The notes: generated by a model from the letters alone, not told the origin. 64,000 nt of DNA from Phragmites australis (GCF_958298935.1 NC_084927.1:37514501-37578500); one strand, 5' to 3'; positions 46,804 through 58,472 are shown, counted from the first letter of the stretch. Numbers and translations: made by a program.

Positions 46804-47188
46804 GAAACTGTTATGTGCTGGAAATACTGTTCACAATCTCGGACATTAGTTGTCGTACTGTAGCAGTGGTGTCGCTGTAGTGGCGCTCACACTGTAGCAG
46901 CAGGTTAGGGATGAGACTAGTTGTTAGGGATCATATTCGATTAGTTAGAGTTAAGATCTATTAGTTAGTTTTAGAGATAAAATTTGTTAGTTTAGATTGT
47001 TAGAGCCAGCACCTATATAAAGGAGGGTGCAACACCCTTTGTAATAAAGCAAGAAGAATAGATGTAGTTCCTAGTCCTTTATACAGTCTCCCCTAATATG
47101 TTGTCTCCTCAATCTATGATCTAATCCCTTCCCCAATAGCCGATGTCATCCGAATATCCTCCCAGCAGATGTTTAACTTAACAGAAAC
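46804..47188. mobile_element. Solo LTR, 375 bp, target duplication GAAAC
   Basis: The LTR spans 46809-47183, starts TGTTATGTGC and ends TTTAACTTAACA, with GAAAC at 46804-46808 and 47184-47188. It has CCTATATAAAGGAGGG (TATA, near 47010) and TTTGTAATAAAGC (polyadenylation-like, near 47040), the layout of an LTR promoter. The short length and TGTTA..TAACA ends suggest Ty1/copia, which is an inference. Confidence 0.85.
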
Positions 47189-47520
47189 AGAAGCAAACAG
47201 GCACACTAATGCAGTAGACATTTAGAACACAGGCTCAACCTTGCTTTTCATAAGCATACCTGACCAAATGTTGGCTAGTTTTTTTCTCGAACAAAATTCT
47301 GGCTAGTTTGATTGAGTAACTGATATGCAACTTCCCATTTTATCTCTTATGCTCCTTTTTGTAAGCAAATCTGAGCAATCGTTGGCAGGTCGATCAAGTA
47401 TTTGAAATGTAACTTCTCATTTTATTTCTTATGCTCAATATCTTATATATACATCAGCTTTCTTGGTGCGACACAGGAAAGCATGCCAAGTCCTATTAAC
47501 TGAAATCAGTTCATGGCAAG

Positions 47521-49681
47521 TTAGCCATTTGACAACAACTCAATTTCACAACCATCCAGCAATTTCATGTTTCCCTTTATTCTCAGCAACTCGTCACGAC
47601 AATCATTTATCTGAGTGTGGCATTCATCATCTGCAGAGAACACATGGACCGTATTTTTAATCTCAATCCAGCTCAGCCCAGGCTCCTTTTCAATCATCAG
47701 CCCTCTGATCCTTTTCCTAATTACAGCCACATCATCCCATTTTCCTACAGAGGCATAAAGGTTAGATAGCAGTATATGCGTCGAGATATCATCTGGGTCC
47801 TGTTCCAGTGCCTGTTCAGCAGCATGAACACCAATGGACAAATCTTTAAATGTCACACAGGAGCTTAGCAGAATTCTCCATAGCTCAGGATATCTCTTGG
47901 CAGAAGGGGATTTATTAATTAAATCAACTGCTTCCTCCAATAAACCCGCCCTACTTAACAAACTCACCATGCTAGTATAGTGTTTGAACCCTGGCACAAT
48001 ACCGTCAGTCATCATACAAAACCAATAAAACTTCCCTTTCTCAACCAGTCCGCAGTGGCTACAAGCAGAAAGGAGGGAGATGTAAGTTACATGGTCAGGT
48101 TGCAGCCCATCACGAATCATCTCACCAAGTAATTTGAATGCCATTTCAGAATCCCCGTGATTGCCATATTCTCCTATCATAGAATTCCAGCACTTCAAAT
48201 CTGGTTTCATTATGGTGCAGAACAATGAATAGGCACCTCTGAGAGCACCATTTTTTGCGTACATGTCAATAAGGCTTCCAGAGACAAATATTTTTTTCAT
48301 AACCACTTTTTACCGCTTGCGCATGCAGCATTTCCCCTGGCTTAAGGTCTGCAAGATCTGCTGTGGGATTCAAAGCACTGCTAAGAGAGAAGTTATCTAC
48401 CATGTGCCCTTCCTCCAGCATGCTAGTAAAGTCCTTCAGGGCCAATTCTCCTTCACCTAGTGCAGAATGGCCAGCAACCATCTCGGTCCACATGATTACA
48501 TCTTTCACCGTAATGGAACCAAACAAAATCTGAGCAGAGCCTGGTTCCTCATTTGTGAAATACATATTGATCAGTGTATAACCTACAAAGACGCTGCTCT
48601 CCAACCCAGCTTTGATCACTTCGGCATGAAGCGGCTTGCCACTACACTTTGCTGGTAAACCAGCAACAGCAGACACCACAGCTGCAAATGTGTACTCATC
48701 AGGAGCAAGCAGTTCACAGAAAGGCGCAGCCTTGAGCTGCACAAAGGCATCCATAGCGCTCCATCCATCCCCGATGCCAGAAAACCCAGCGATTATAGTA
48801 TTCCATGACACCAAGTCTGGTGTCTTAATCCTCTCAAATACGCAGTGTAGTGTCCATATCACCACAGCAGCAGTACATGTCCAGCAGAGCATTCTGCAGT
48901 GGCAAATCAGGATCGAGCTCCTCTGATTTCACCACCCATCCATGGAGTGTGCGCCCATGGTACGAGTCCCCTGCATACCCGCACCCACTCAGCACCGACG
49001 AAAGTGTGCTCTCTGTGGGTGCCAGCCCAACCCTCACCATCCGGCAGAATTTCCCAAGTGCGCGATCAAGATAGCCATACCGCACGTTGCAGTGCATCAC
49101 GCAGTTCCACGCCACCACATCCCGCGTTGTCATTTCGTCGAACACCTGGTTGGCATTCCACGGCGACCCGCACGTTGAGTACATCTGCAACAGCGCGGTC
49201 GCACAATGTCGCTGGCGAGGAAACCCAGCGAGGCGGCCTTCGAGTGCGCGGCGGCGCCTGCGCGACCGTCGCGCAGCGCACCGGTGGCGCGGAGGACGGC
49301 GCAGAGGCTGGGAGCGGTGGGACGGAGACCGGACGCGTACAGGCCGCGGAAGAGCCGGAAAGCGTGCGGCGCGTGCCTCGGGGTGCGGGAGAGAGCGGAG
49401 AGGACGGTGTTGTAAGACACGACAGAGGGGCACGGCGTGGAGCGGAGGAGGGCGAGGGCGTCGGGGAGAGCGGAGAGGCGGGAGTAGAGGGAGAGCAGCT
49501 GGTTAACGAGGAAGGTTGTGGGGGTGGGCGCGGAGGGCAGGGAGGAGACAACGAGGAGCGCGTGCAACGCGCGCGCGCGGCGGAGGACGGCGCGCGGCGG
49601 GTAGCGGGAGCGGAACAGCGCCCCGGCCGCCGCGGCGAGTGCCGGCTCAAGAGTGTAGAGGCCGAGGCGCGACGACGACAT
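47521..49681 (-). pseudogene. PLS-class PPR protein (E/E+ type) with three frameshifts
   Basis: The frame starts MSSSRLGLYTLEPALAAAAG and proceeds through PPR repeats such as PCPSVVSYNTVLSALSRTPR, ATALLQMYSTCGSPWNANQV, DVVAWNCVMHCNVRYGYLDR, TPDLVSWNTIIAGFSGIGDG and KPDLKCWNSMIGEYGNHGDS, ending with an E/E+ region (PELWRILLSSC ... ALEQDPDDISTHILLSNLYA ... GLSWIEIKNTVHVFSADDEC) and no DYW domain. Continuity is broken by one-base shifts near 49205, 48840 and 48295; the last lies in a run of seven A. Without these it would be one uninterrupted exon. PPR proteins of this class act in organelle RNA editing. It is divergent to an F-box head at 49857. It could be a young pseudogene or hold assembly errors. 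Confidence 0.8.
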
Positions 49682-49856
49682 AGAGCGGCACGCGCTGGCG
49701 AAGTGGTCGCAGGCTCGCAGCCGCAAGCCCGCAACCAATAAAAGGGAAGTGGAGGGACGCCACCGCACAGCCCCGAAAATTCAAAACTCGAGAGCTGCTG
49801 CCGCTGCTTCCAGAGAGAGCTCCGATCGCAACCAACCACGGAACCACCCCGTGGCC
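49682..49856. promoter_or_regulatory. Shared divergent promoter, left copy (PPR / F-box)
   Basis: Only 175 bases separate the PPR start (minus) from the F-box-like start (plus). The sequence aligns with 51518-51734, sharing CGACGCCACCGC, ATTCAAAACT, GAGAGC and CCGTGGCCATGG, which shows both pairs descend from one bidirectional arrangement. Confidence 0.6.
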
Positions 49857-49935
49857 ATGGAGGCGACGTCATGGGCGAACCTCCCCGCCAGCCTCTTCCG
49901 CCGCCTCCCCTCCACCACCGACGTGGATTATCGTA
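49857..49935 (+). pseudogene. DUF295 F-box gene head, truncated
   Basis: From ATG at 49857 the frame reads MEATSWANLPASLFRRLPST and then TDVDYRN before leaving the family. The first part matches the start of the intact gene at 51735 (MATASWADLPAGLILRLVPR). All of the downstream F-box and DUF295 sequence is missing, so it cannot work. Confidence 0.7.
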
Positions 49936-51264
49936 ATAATCAACGACGTGGATTCTTTTCTTTTTCTGAATTTAGCTATGTATTAATTGTCTTTGATATG
50001 TACTTTTTATTTCATCTAAACCATTAGATAATCATAACAATAAATAATGTAATTTTTTATTAATATGGTAATTTCTAGCTCATCGAATATGGTGGCTCGA
50101 TTTAGCTCATCGAAGTGGTAATTTTTTTTCTAGCTTTAGCTCATGCCTTGTCAAAGACTGAGTAGGCAACATGGTTGTTGGTAGCGAGAAGACTCGAGTC
50201 TCTGACAACTAACAGATATCGATGCACGTTTTTGTCTAATCATCTTATTAGCATCAGTAGTGGATGAGGGTTCTCCGCCGGATGGTATGTATGGCAGCCG
50301 TCATAGCTTGACATATGGTGGATCTGCTCCTGAATGGGAGGCGAGCAAGGAGAGACTGATATATTGGTGGTAGTGGGTAGGGTTCTGGGATCAACGGTAA
50401 GGGTTTTGAGGTGGGCAAATGCGAGGAAATGAGGGTATAAGGAGTAAATGGTTGTGGCGATCGTGGCATGCGAACCACGGATTGGAGTGTCTAGCGCGAC
50501 GGAGGGGATGAAGCGGTGGCGGGGCTACGCATGGGTATCGGGAGGAGGGGGTTGGGGAACAGATAATGCGGTTAGTTCAACCGTTTTTTTCTCCCGATTT
50601 GTTTAGTTTTGTATTTGATGGCGGGTGTGGAAAAACAGAGACACAATTTTTATGGTTTTTTATTAGATATGGTGGGGGAGGGAGGGCTGGCCCATTAGAA
50701 AACTCATGCTTTATATACTAGACTAGAGATATAGAGGTTACATATTAGATTTTGAGTTACATGCATATAAATTTGGTGGTTTCCGTATCAAGGGTACAGT
50801 GTAGAGTAAAATGCCATTAACATTCTGATTATGCAATAATCTGAATTTTGCGGTCTTTTTTTAGACAAAAGGATGCTACACATATTTCACTCGTATTACC
50901 ATTGCTTTAAAATTATGTGGAACTAGGTAGAGTTGTTAATCATCATGCTTGCGGTATGCAAGAATAATTCTGTTTTGTATCATGATCAGGGTTCACAAAA
51001 CAGTTTGGGTGGAACCAAAACCTGGCTGGTTTAGTTTCCCCCCGTATAACCGGTTGATTCCCAGCTCCAAAACCAATCTGGTTTCAATTTTCAGTTTGAG
51101 CTTTATTCGGATTTGAAGTTTCAAACAGATGCTATAAATATTTCTAAGCACTTTTGCATTACGCGTGGTACCTGGTGTCATGACCAGGATTTGCAAAACC
51201 GTTTGTTGGAACACCAACTCTGGGGTTTAAATCCTTTCTCCTGCCTCTCAAAAAAAAAAAAAAA
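49936..51264. other. Spacer inside the duplicated PPR/F-box region
   Basis: AT-rich non-coding DNA between the truncated F-box head and the PPR scraps. The stretch 50250-50720 includes a GC-richer block with no family resemblance. No element ends were identified. Confidence 0.35.
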
Positions 51265-51517
51265 TCCTTTCTCCTCAAAAACGTGAAGTGCTATCTCCAG
51301 ATTACCACAGCTGCAGTGCATTCTGCAGCGGCTCGTCAGGATCAAAGCGTATGATCTCACCACCCATGCCTGGAGATCCACCACGCGACATCCGCATTGT
51401 CAATTCGTCGAACACAAGGTCGGCGTCCCATGCCCACGCGACGGGGAAAGGGGAGCTGAGCAGCGCCGCGGCACGCGCCGGCTCTAGGGTGTGGAAACCG
51501 AGGCGCGGCGAAGGCAT
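51265..51517 (-). pseudogene. PPR gene remnants, right copy, collapsed by deletions
   Basis: The minus strand reads MPSPRLGFHTLEPARAAA, matching the PPR start at 49681, then jumps to DADLVFDELTMR (matching NQVFDEM) and to FDPDEPLQNAL (matching LDPDLPLQNAL); another frame gives LQAWVVRS and NLEIALHVFEEKG. So pieces of the first 300 codons survive in order with large deletions between them, and the remainder is gone. Confidence 0.8.
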
Positions 51518-51734
51518 GGAGCGGCATGCGCTGGCACACTGGGCTCAGCCGCGCGTATGCGTATCATTCTGGAGCCGCAAGCCAGCAACCATTATAAAAG
51601 GGGAACTGGGGCGACGCCACCGCGAGCGAGTACCCAACCAATTCAAAACTAGAGAGCCGTAGCCGCTGATTCCAGAGACAGCTCAGCGCTCGTCTTATCG
51701 GCGTAACAAACCAGGCAACCAACCGCCCGTGGCC
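51518..51734. promoter_or_regulatory. Shared divergent promoter, right copy
   Basis: The 217-base interval between the PPR remnant start and the F-box ATG aligns with 49682-49856. It probably still drives the intact F-box gene. The start context CCGTGGCCATGGCG is favourable for translation. Confidence 0.55.
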
Positions 51735-52940
51735 ATGGCGACGGCGTCGTGGGCGGACCTCCCTGCCGGCCTCATCCTTCGCCTCGTCCCCCGCTTCCGT
51801 TGCCTCGCCGACCGCGTCCACATGTCCTGCCTCAACAGGCACTGGCGCGCCGTCGTGAAGAATGACGAGCAGGTGAAGCCCCGGCCGCCACCGCCGCATC
51901 AGCTGCCGTGGCTCCTGCTCCCCTCCACCACCGACCCCTTCTTCTACACCACGATCGGCGGCAAGAGATACACCCTCCCCAAGCTCCCGCCCGACGTCCG
52001 CGCCGCGCGCTTCTGCGGCTCTTTCGACGGCGGTTGGCTCGCGCTCGCGCTCAGCCAGCCGCCTCACGCCCACGCGCTCTACAACCTCAACTCCGGGGTC
52101 CGCATCGACCTCCCCCGCGTGAACCAGGAAGGGCACCCTGTGACGGTGAGCGTTGCCACCTTCTCGGCCACGCCATCGCTCCCCCCTCCCGAGGCATACC
52201 TCATCTGCGCCATCATTGAGGACACCAAGCCCTGCGTCGCGTTCTGGCAGTATCGGATGGAGCACTGGCTTATCGCTGGATCTCCAGTCGGGGGCACAGG
52301 GGAGGAGCTGCAGGACGTCATCTACTACAACGGCGGCTTCCATGTCGTCACCTCGCGCGAGCGCGTGGTGGTGTACGTGCCAGAACTCGACCAGGGCGGC
52401 AAGCTCTTGCACGTGAACCCGACGTTCTACGACATCCAGCAACGCCGGCATTACAAGCGCGATCTGGAGAGTCTCCGTGAGGGACAGAACAGGATGGATC
52501 ACTACCTCATGGAGTCCCGCGGCGAGTTGCTGATGGCTGTGAGGTTACTGAGGTACATGCACATCAGAGACGACACGAAGATTTTCCGGGTCTTCAGGCT
52601 CAACGCCGAGGAGCCGGCTGCCGACGACCATCTTCCTCGCGCTTCCTGGGGGGAGTTTCGGTTTCATCTCGATGGCCGGATGCTGTTCGTGGGGCACGGG
52701 TGCTCCAGGTCCTTCGATGTCGCCGATTTCCATGGTTTTGCGGATTCCAGGGTCTACTTCTTCGACGATCGCTTCGCCACCGCGGAGCCGGTGATGGGTG
52801 AGATCCGGTACCATCTTACCGACATGGGCAGGTACTCCATGGACCGCATCATCGTCGAGGTGTGGCCTCCGGAGGATGATGAGGACCAGCGGCTCCCAGA
52901 AGCGTCGGACCGCGCTCCTCCCATCTGGTGGCTCCATTGA
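51735..52940 (+). CDS. F-box / DUF295 domain protein
   Basis: The single-exon frame encodes 401 residues. The N-terminus MATASWADLPAGLILRLVPR followed by CLADRVHMSCLNRHWRAVV is a degenerate F-box (residues about 5-45), the part expected to bind SKP1 in an SCF ubiquitin ligase. The remainder fits the DUF295 beta-rich domain of grass F-box proteins: LPWLLLPSTTDPFFY, FCGSFDGGWLAL, FHVVTSRERVVVYVPEL, GHGCSRSFDVADFHG, SRVYFFDD, and the characteristic end PPIWWLH. High third-position GC is consistent along the frame. Its target is unknown. It is the surviving F-box half of a duplicated divergent PPR/F-box pair; the left copy is reduced to about 25 codons. Confidence 0.88.
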   Translation: MATASWADLPAGLILRLVPRFRCLADRVHMSCLNRHWRAVVKNDEQVKPRPPPPHQLPWLLLPSTTDPFFYTTIGGKRYTLPKLPPDVRAARFCGSFDGGWLALALSQPPHAHALYNLNSGVRIDLPRVNQEGHPVTVSVATFSATPSLPPPEAYLICAIIEDTKPCVAFWQYRMEHWLIAGSPVGGTGEELQDVIYYNGGFHVVTSRERVVVYVPELDQGGKLLHVNPTFYDIQQRRHYKRDLESLREGQNRMDHYLMESRGELLMAVRLLRYMHIRDDTKIFRVFRLNAEEPAADDHLPRASWGEFRFHLDGRMLFVGHGCSRSFDVADFHGFADSRVYFFDDRFATAEPVMGEIRYHLTDMGRYSMDRIIVEVWPPEDDEDQRLPEASDRAPPIWWLH

Positions 52941-54795
52941 TGATGCGTATTTGCACAAGGCAGCGTACGCTTTTCTCTCCCTCCTGACGTGATTGTGCTG
53001 AGATACATTGTCGATACATTGTCACTTGTCAGTTTGATGCAGTGTGATGCTGAAAGCAGTAGATAGTAGATACTGCTTGGGAATGATACTCACATGCTTG
53101 AGTCAGTTCAGTTCAGAGTTCTGAAACTGAAGCAAATTGGCTGAACATGTTGCCAGAAATTTTCTATGTTTGATTTCTGCTAGTACTTTTTGTTAGATCT
53201 CATACTCTCGAGTCAGGTTGGTTAGTGATGCTATTGGTAGTGGGGAATGGGGATAGCACTTTGACACTGCAGTGACTTGCTGTGGGGAATGGGGATAGTA
53301 CATTTTTTCATATGCCCTTAGGTACTTTGTCAAATACAGAATTTTCATCAGACACTCTGATCTGATTCAAAATCCAAAGTTGTCGTTGTTTGTGAAAAAT
53401 AGGTTTCAGGCACATCATGGACTTCAAATTTCTATCGATAATTCAGTGAAATTGTTTCATTGTTTGTGGTTGTGTGATATATTGGTCACTTTACTATTCA
53501 TCCGTCTGAATAGTTTTCTGTTGAAAAAAAATATTCTCCTTATGATGAGCACAAATTGGATGTGTGTGTGTGTGATACAGTCAGCAGAGTGGATGAAGGG
53601 TGGATTACCAGCTATTTATTTTGCAATTTTTAGTTGTCTGGACTCCAAATTGGTTTGAAGGAGACCTAATTGGACTTCTTTCTATCTGATTTTAGCTTGT
53701 TTATTCGAGCTCTTATTGATGCTTATGAACAGTGCCACATGCTTCAGTTGATTCGAACTATGACCATGCAACCAGTTTGATTCTCAAGCTTGAGCAGTGC
53801 TAAGTATTTGTTGTTTTATATAGCAAATATATACAAGTTTTGTTGGAGGTGGAGATTAAATTTTCTGCTCTTGTACAGGAAATATGATCATATTTCATGG
53901 TTTTCGTGAAAGATCAAGGGCATAGTTGAGACTTGAGATTAAGATGTTGTCACATACTACGTATATAAAATTCAGATAATTCAAAATATGTAGAGCCAAA
54001 ATGCAGCCTCATAAGCATTGTCTTTATTTTCGAGAACGTGTAATGCACGTAATATGAAGAAGCTCAGATGCATTGTCTTAGGAAAAGTTTGTAGGAACAG
54101 AGTTAGTGCGAGACCCTTTGGGGGGGGGGGACCTGGTTGGGTCAGTTTGAACAATCCGGTTTAGAAATTGAAATATCTCAATTTGAGCATCTTTTATTTA
54201 AGATTAGAAATAGGCACTTTAAATAACCATAAGCAATTTGCAATACGCCGGTATCGGCCGGTTTTCTGAAATCTGCTAGCAACACTGTTACTTAGATATC
54301 TATATCTATTTTTTTTACCAAATGGTATACTCTAAATCCAAATCAGATTTCGACACCTATATCGGATTCTGAGTTGTATTTCGCAGATCCATTTTCTTTA
54401 CCAAATTGGATACCGAATTCGAGTCAAATTCTGACAACAGTGTGTGTCTAAGATAACAATGGTTAGCGAGCCATGAATTCAGTTTAATTTTGTCCTCAGT
54501 TTACCCACAGAACACAGAATTTTTAACTACGGAAAAGAAAAACTTGGCTGACCTCTTCCCCTGTCAAGAAGATAAACACAGGTGCTCTCCTCTGCTCTCA
54601 GTCATCGCGCCTCCCTTCCCTTCCCTCGTCTCCTCACGAGGCCGGCGACTCCGTACTTTTTTTCCCGGTCTCCTCCGCCTCCGCCTCCCAATCCGGCAAG
54701 GCAATCAACCCCCACATCAGCCTGACCGCCTCTCCTTGCCCTGACCGCGCGAGGGAAAACAAAGTCTGAGTCCGCACGTTTCTCCCGCCCTCGCA
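52941..54795. other. Intergenic DNA between F-box gene and PEX22
   Basis: The first few hundred bases are probably the F-box 3' UTR. AT-rich unannotated DNA follows, with a poly-G tract near 54120, and from about 54590 a CT-rich stretch that fits the PEX22 5' leader. Confidence 0.4.
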
Positions 54796-56854
54796 ATGTT
54801 GGGCCTCGCGGTCGAGCAGGACGCCATCTCGCTGGCGCGCAGCGTCGCCCGCGCCCTCAACCGCCGCGTCTCCGACCTCGTCGCATTGCTCTTCCACCAC
54901 AAGGTGAAATCGGTTTCATCCCCCGATCCCCACGCGCGACCCCTAACCATAACTGATTGCTCCGTCTGCCTACCAGAGCGCCGGGTCCCTCGGCGCCGTC
55001 GCCGGCTTCGCCATCGCCGTCGTGTTCCGTGGAAGTTCCTTCGGTCCTCCCCGGGGCGCCCCCGCCGGCCTGCTCCCAAGCGACCCCCGGAGGCCACCGC
55101 AGCGACCGATTCGACCGCTCTGGATGCGGTCGAGCCCGTCCGTGACGCGGGCAAGGTAGGTCTTCTTTGTGTGATGATTCGGTGGTATTGTTTGATGTGT
55201 GAGGATCGATTTGTGACAAGAAGTTTGTGTTTGACAGCTGATAACGCGGCAAATTGTGGCGAAGCGACTGAGCGGGCGTAGAAAGGTACTGTATATCCCC
55301 CTCCCTCTCCACCTACTCGTGTATCCTCTATGTGCTTAGGGTTGTGTTCAGATGTGTATGTGCTTGCAACTTGGTGGTGTTACAGAATTAAGTACACTTG
55401 GACTGTAAGGATCCAAGGGATTGATATTGCGATATCTTTCTCAGATTTAGTCATTGTTGAAACAGGAAGAAGGCTGTACATTTTAAGCAATATATTTGTT
55501 TGGTGATGTGGCGAGGACGTAATGGGGATATTGGTGTTGTGCTTTCTGGTTCTGTAGATGAACCATCTTCGTAGTGAAAACGGTTCAAGGAATTTACCAT
55601 AAGAAACTGGAGAATAGAATGAGTAGACAAGAATGCTATAGTGACATAATTTGATACACTTGATTCTAACTTCTTAAACATTGGCAATGTTTCGAACAAA
55701 TAAAATCTGTATATTCCTCACAAAATTCACTTAATTTCATATGTGCTGGCTGTGCAGGTTACCTGCCAGCTGTTTGGTGTTGTTTTTGAGGAGAAAACTC
55801 CCGAGGAACTTCAGGTGCGATTAGCAATGCTGGTCAAGTATATATGTATCTCTCCTATAACTGCAGCTAAACTTTCTGCTATCTGTCCTTGATGCAGTAC
55901 ATGCCACAATTAGACCCTCGGTAGTAGAGCTACTATTGGAAATGTCCAAATGTTGTGATTTCTATCTGATGGAGACTGTACTTGATGATAAGAGCAAGGT
56001 ATGAATCACTTCGTGCACCCTTATTTTCTTGCAGTTTTGTCATGGAATTTTTTATAGCAATATGCTTTATTTGTAGTTTTGGAATATGACTGAGTAATTG
56101 ATAACCATAGGAGAACGCTCTCATGGCCCTGGAGAGTGCTGGACTTTTCAGGACTGGTGGCTTGATGGAAGAGAAGGTGATGAGTTCAAATTAAATCTGT
56201 CGATTCATTATAGTTCATTTGTTTTCTTGCTCTTATCATAGAACTTGAATGATCTTTTTCCCTGGAGTCGCTGTTGAAATCAGATATCTATTGTCCATAT
56301 AATAAATAGCATATTAAAATATCATATTATAAGATGGCTGATAGTTGGTACATGCACATTTATAGTTCTAGTGGCACTCACATATTAGTTCGGCACATCG
56401 TACAGAATATTCACCTAAGTTTTGGTTAACAAAAGAATAGTTTCCCTTGTCTGTAGTTACCAGATGTGACTACCTGTTAATGTTTTAACAGTTTGAGGTG
56501 TTTTACTTTTATCTATTTCTGTCACCTGCATCACCTTTCAGTTAAAAAAATGTGTATGTTTGCAGGTGCTCTTTTGCAGCACTGAAGTTGGCCGAACTTC
56601 GTTTGTACGACAGTTGGAGGCAGAATTTCATATTGATACGAGCCTCGACATATTTTCTCAACTATCTGTATGTTATCCTGTATCTTTGTTTTTCCTTGGG
56701 GCAGGATTTCTTTTAATTTTCATGTTTTACATGGTGCTGTGTTTTTCTTTGCTATCAGCGGTTCATCCGATGGCAACTATTTATTTCCTCGATGGAAGGA
56801 CAGCTTGCAGCCAATGTATTAAATTCTCCAAGTCTTGAGCAGTTCTTTTCGTGA
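54796..56854 (+). CDS. PEX22: Peroxisome biogenesis protein 22 (PEX22), 8 exons, two frameshifts
   Basis: Exons: 54796-54903, 54977-55155, 55238-55285, 55758-55814, 55898-55998, 56111-56176, 56566-56667, 56759-56854. The protein begins MLGLAVEQDAISLARSVARA, has a membrane segment (SAGSLGAVAGFAIAVVF) in exon 2, then KVTCQLFGVVFEEKTPEELQ, VVELLLEMSK, DFYLMETVLDD, ENALMALESAGLF, VLFCSTEVGRTSFVRQLEAE and RFIRWQLFISSMEGQLAANV, ending EQFFS. These match plant PEX22, the peroxisomal membrane anchor of the ubiquitin-conjugating enzyme PEX4 that recycles the import receptor PEX5. The exons sum to 757 bases, two short of whole codons: one base is missing after GTGTTC at about 55027 (exon 2), and one at the exon 5 acceptor near 55898. 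As written the gene would not be translated through. Recent pseudogene or assembly error; an alternative exon 4 donor near 55849 could rescue only the second. Confidence 0.85.
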
Positions 56855-58472
56855 AGGCGGAACACAAACAAAGGGATCATACCCTGAATGTGCTGATTTT
56901 AGCAGCACACCATTTCAAGCTCTTTGGTGTCATGCAACTTCATGACACCAGTTTGCTAGTAGAACCTTCAAACATACAATCAGGCGGGCATCCACTGGTG
57001 CTCAACTGCTCGTGTTGCCGCTAGTGGTGCCTGTTCTTTCAATTGGCGCATAGTTGTGTGTGTTGTAGATAATGAGAACGGTAAGATACATCCTTGCAGT
57101 TCATGGTCATGTTCGGATATTGTAAAATGAATAATACGTGATTCTTTTTCTTTGCTATATATTATCACCACCATATTAGTTTCTTGAGTTTCGGTGTCCA
57201 ACGTGTGCACGTTATAGAAGTTACTGTAGACCATGATGTTATTTGGAGTGTGGGGAAGATTCATGCTGGAATTGAGCTGGAGTTGATTCGTTTTCTGTGA
57301 AACTTGTGTCAAGTCGTGTAAGTTCCTGTGTTCTTGGTGGGGGTGTACTTTACTTGATGGAACTGTCATGGCAAGGCGAGGAAATTGCTCTGTGATGTGC
57401 GTCGATTTGGCAATTTGTTTTGCGGGTATCCCGTGTTCCATCGTTATGGAAGGACTCAGGAGCTGGCTAATGCTGACCGATTGCGTATGTGACCACGACC
57501 ATTGTTCCGACAAACTACCAGCCAGCCTACCGCAAGCTCCGATTCATGAGTCAGGACTCCAATGATCTGCGGCTGCCAGGATCCGATCTTACATAAGCCT
57601 GGCCAGCTTTATGATGCTATCACTAATCATTGGTTGGGCTGTTTGGTATAGTTTATTGTTGGTTTCTGTTTTTTATAGGCTATAAGTTGAAATAAACATG
57701 TTTATTTATTACTAGTTTTCGAAAAGTTAAAAAGAAAATTTATAATGAAACGTATAAAAGCTGATAAACTGATTGTGAATGATTTTTAAAAAAAATAGTG
57801 TATTGAGAACTTAAAAATTTCTTATAAAATCAATAACTTTTAATATAAACCATAATCAGCTTTCAGCAAAAACTGTTTTTCAAAAAAACTCATAAATTCC
57901 AGTTGTATCAAACATGGCCATCCAAATTCTTAATCCAAGGGTCACTGTATCTATTATGTTACGAATCAATGATCAATACCAGCAACTGTTTTTGAGAGTA
58001 GCTCATCTCCTTTCGCATGTCTTCCGAACAGGCATGAATCTATCTGTTCATCCGGTATAAAATCATGATTCAATATAATAAAATATAACGATCTTATTTC
58101 TCGAGTTCATTTCTATGTCTACTATGTTCTTTACAGTCAGTCTACAATACATTCCATTCCATGGACCGTGCCTACAAGACCGATTGCCGCGCAGTCTGGT
58201 TAGAAAACGGTGACACGTAGACACCGACCTCAGGACGCCCGTCCTATCCTTCCCTGACCTTTCCGGCCTTGCCTTGGCCTTTCCCCAAAAGCGCGCCTCC
58301 ACGAAGCGATCCTTCGTTGCTGGCTTCGCTTCGCATAATCGAGGAGTGCACGAAGGAACCGCGCGAAATCCGCGGCATCTCAGCGTCGGCCTCTTCGCCG
58401 CCTTCCCATCGACCCGTCCCACCTGATCAGATCCTATCAGTCTCCGCCTCTCCGGTCCCGATCGCGCCGCGC
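56855..58472. other. PEX22 3' flank and Lunapark 5' flank
   Basis: The first 250 bases are probably PEX22 3' UTR. The MITE at 57636-57919 follows. From about 58180 to 58472 the DNA is GC-rich and should hold the Lunapark promoter and leader. A long minus-strand open frame at 56980-57513 has no family features and is not called. Confidence 0.4.
57636..57919. mobile_element. Probable Tourist-like MITE, about 284 bp
   Basis: The left end GGGCTGTTTGGTATAGTTTA and the reverse-complemented right end GGCCATGTTTGATACAACTG form imperfect inverted repeats of the common grass GGGC-TGTTTGG type. The interior is AT-rich and partly palindromic (AAAAACTG / CAGCTTT). No clean target duplication was found. 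Confidence 0.6.

Noticed and set aside
48899..49741. 280-codon plus-strand open frame opposite the PPR gene
   Set aside because: Antisense of PPR coding sequence; Arg/Glu/Gly-rich as expected from the GC-rich complement.
56980..57513. 177-codon minus-strand open frame downstream of PEX22
   Set aside because: No start context, splice sites or domain; composition looks random and it overlaps the probable PEX22 3' UTR.
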